Part shown: piece after piece, positions 63,601-64,000 of the stretch
Layout: each line of letters opens with the position of its first letter
Numbering within the stretch: position 1 is the stretch's first letter
Source: Candidatus Trichofilum aggregatum
GTDB lineage: Bacteria; Chloroflexota; Anaerolineae; Promineifilales; Promineifilaceae
NCBI GenBank assembly: GCA_016716885.1
Contig: JADJUV010000172.1
Span: 186,001-250,000 of the forward strand
Reading direction: 5' to 3'
DNA length: 64,000 bases
Made by a program: the position numbers and the translations under genes
The notes under the pieces: model-generated
What the model saw: only the letters and a program-made list of their open reading frames with translations
Told to the model about the DNA's origin: nothing
Databases searched by the model: none

Positions 63601-64000
63601 TAAGAGGCAGGTGAGGTTGCCTGCCGTATCATGCCAGGGGGTGCCATCCGTTTGCCAGCGGTCGGTGGGGGTTGCGCCCTGGCCCGCCAGTAACAGAACC
63701 GGATCATTCGGTTGCCAGAAGCGGGGGCCGGGGGTCTGATCCAGCCGCCATTGCTCGGCTACCAGTGACCAGATGAGGTCGTGGAGTTCGCCCGGCAGGG
63801 GGATGCCGACGGTTTTTTCCCCTTCACGCCGCAGGGCCTGCTTTAAGGTTTCTCCAGGTTGACGGGCGGCAAACGTGCGGCCGCGCCAGGTGTCTAATTT
63901 TTGGAGCGCGGCCGCGAGGGATGGGGTTAAGGGTGCAGAACCAAGCGCCTTTTGTAGGGCCGCGAAGGTCAGGTTGGTAAAACGAACCTCGGCCGGGTCG
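60649..64000 (-). CDS. Giant protein of unknown function, 5' end beyond the window
   Basis: An open frame of at least 1116 residues that runs off the right edge. There is no in-frame stop from 63999 down to 60649, and the first possible start inside (GTG at 63312) is internal. The visible part has a helix-hairpin-helix-like block (LASLGQLASLPGVSAATLAR, near residue 530 of the visible part), a long alpha-helical region before it, and beta-rich segments later (LNLRWLAGDGSGLEWNSHPA). It begins the operon with the tail-collar protein 51 bp downstream. I do not recognise the family; candidates are a phage-tail-like or toxin-complex-like structural protein, both unproven. Confidence 0.6.
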   Translation of the reverse strand, partial: DPAEVRFTNLTFAALQKALGSAPLTPSLAAALQKLDTWRGRTFAARQPGETLKQALRREGEKTVGIPLPGELHDLIWSLVAEQWRLDQTPGPRFWQPNDPVLLLAGQGATPTDRWQTDGTPWHDTAGNLTCLLTDRTGLPNTEPVTAELDWKQTRQSEAGRQRWQQIASALRLDKRQSGRVHPFLLEWEAEFAAVHAGSNLDSEQDGFAPDYLQRNWSLAETEHALAASVSQAALTHSATMVRGRAVLSSHAHPVLTRQLENYLLFRLQEPSIPTDKKSGASLSFAQAATYPTDQLTYVSWLAHYAPDKLVNGQPPQAGTPACTDLLTSRQTDITTWIRTTICGRDLLAAVQAWAKFQAVTSPAWLANGPRLYGLPDQGGLAAGILACLHHILAGEMGDAAAFLRDTVMLDAAVITRLRASTYSSLSALDGAIQAGPTPFIRLLRCADAYGYILPHPNRLTVLNQPLVMGLPEGGAIQQVLCDLANNSTIADLSGRMGLRPSAVQAIVEAREIKPLASLGQLASLPGVSAATLARLLVFADQNGQFQRSAAATPPSSWHSWPDEYGHARVDALETTLATWVYLQTFPNVLTQAMGGFHDALLMRERSWQLPVADPLAFDDYRAFTEEVIRPNVGRNRSTPLWENEFHPFRAGDLALMRLRLVDTFGQEQALNLENIHTTTALDTPRGRDMMLPPRLTQPARLNLRWLAGDGSGLEWNSHPALTPICGWLVVNNLTAELTIYDSEGVLQGSLDIEGQWRLPPGATGPVRPDDLDNLTLRRMVNWLQVRGRADDTFIEAFGETVETALENINPETFQSQEALSLLMSRPVALVQLQVSFELQHPPATNQSLAAFAHEVEGGDRQTEGFEQVLLPLRMGEHQRFNDGVIGFWVEDEAGDYQGDVFHAPQSHWLKEAGLDIYRDQSGDQNLGLSLAGEPLNLVLLLDPRGRVHATSGLLPVKEIGLPADEYAAALNRIEINFLTAPILTPQGHIQLALPQEPGWSWSWIAQEQGRWLTLPDVAVLAQEVIEKAFPDQPLLWGQLIAAGVLEVIPGVRGRALIKADAFAQGLQQFDATLRPDLQRVLEINSRTLESPDTQVKFPPLELREGWLRLRRNPND

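Overview
The window looks like chromosomal DNA from a filamentous or biofilm-forming member of the Chloroflexota (Anaerolineae, Caldilineae or Ardenticatenia-like). This is an inference. It rests on a LAL-type LuxR regulator, a PucC/BCD-type transporter beside late haem genes, an ECF sigma factor with a DUF5667-like partner, a small receiver-like protein of a kind I associate with this phylum, secreted proteins ending in Y-(L/M)-P-x-x-x-K, and many palindromic intergenic elements. I saw no rRNA, tRNA, CRISPR array or intact insertion sequence.

Region 1 (about 0.15-33.2 kb, all minus strand, read right to left) is a large exopolysaccharide locus. It opens with a coupled operon for a thiamine-diphosphate 2-oxoacid dehydrogenase E1 alpha and E1 beta. 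These are followed by an unusual fusion of a lipoyl domain, an E1/E3-binding domain and a PglD/NeuD-like left-handed beta-helix acyltransferase. Next come a priming sugar-phosphate transferase, a Gfo/Idh dehydrogenase and a DegT aminotransferase (an amino-sugar module), a Wzz-like chain-length protein, a Wzx-like flippase, an O-antigen-ligase-like membrane protein, eight sulfotransferases of several subfamilies, small kinases, a phosphodiesterase-family enzyme, two GT4 glycosyltransferases and two secreted proteins. Together they suggest a heavily sulfated polysaccharide with an N-acylated amino sugar. The acyl group may come from a 2-oxoacid carried on a lipoyl arm.

Region 2 (33.2-35.6 kb) is about 2.4 kb without a convincing gene, filled with palindromes and repeats. 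Region 3 (35.6-41.2 kb, minus) holds a DUF2938 protein, a quinone-reductase-like MDR enzyme with a small overlapping partner, a DUF2306 membrane protein, and a LAL/MalT-type LuxR regulator split by two frameshifts.

Region 4 (41.6-56.7 kb, plus) holds a large secreted Calx-beta/CBM6 protein with a frameshift, hemH, a protoporphyrinogen/coproporphyrinogen oxidase and a PucC-like transporter. It continues with a cytochrome c remnant, an ECF sigma factor coupled to a membrane protein with a 90-bp tandem repeat, a NarL-type two-component pair, a receiver-like small protein and a polyglycine secreted protein. Region 5 (56.9-64 kb, minus) is a three-gene operon: a giant protein running off the right edge, a LamG/phage-tail-collar protein and an APH-like protein.

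Two features cut across the window. The 8-bp palindrome GCGGCCGC occurs about 80 times by my hand count (about 2 expected), and more than half of the sites extend to CGCGGCCGCG; this resembles cyanobacterial HIP1. There are also several families of short palindromic intergenic elements, one with perfect terminal inverted repeats and a perfect 8-bp target duplication. Two tracts of near-pure G/C (8.07-8.28 kb and 17.80-18.12 kb) and several single-base frameshifts warn that parts of the consensus may be wrong.
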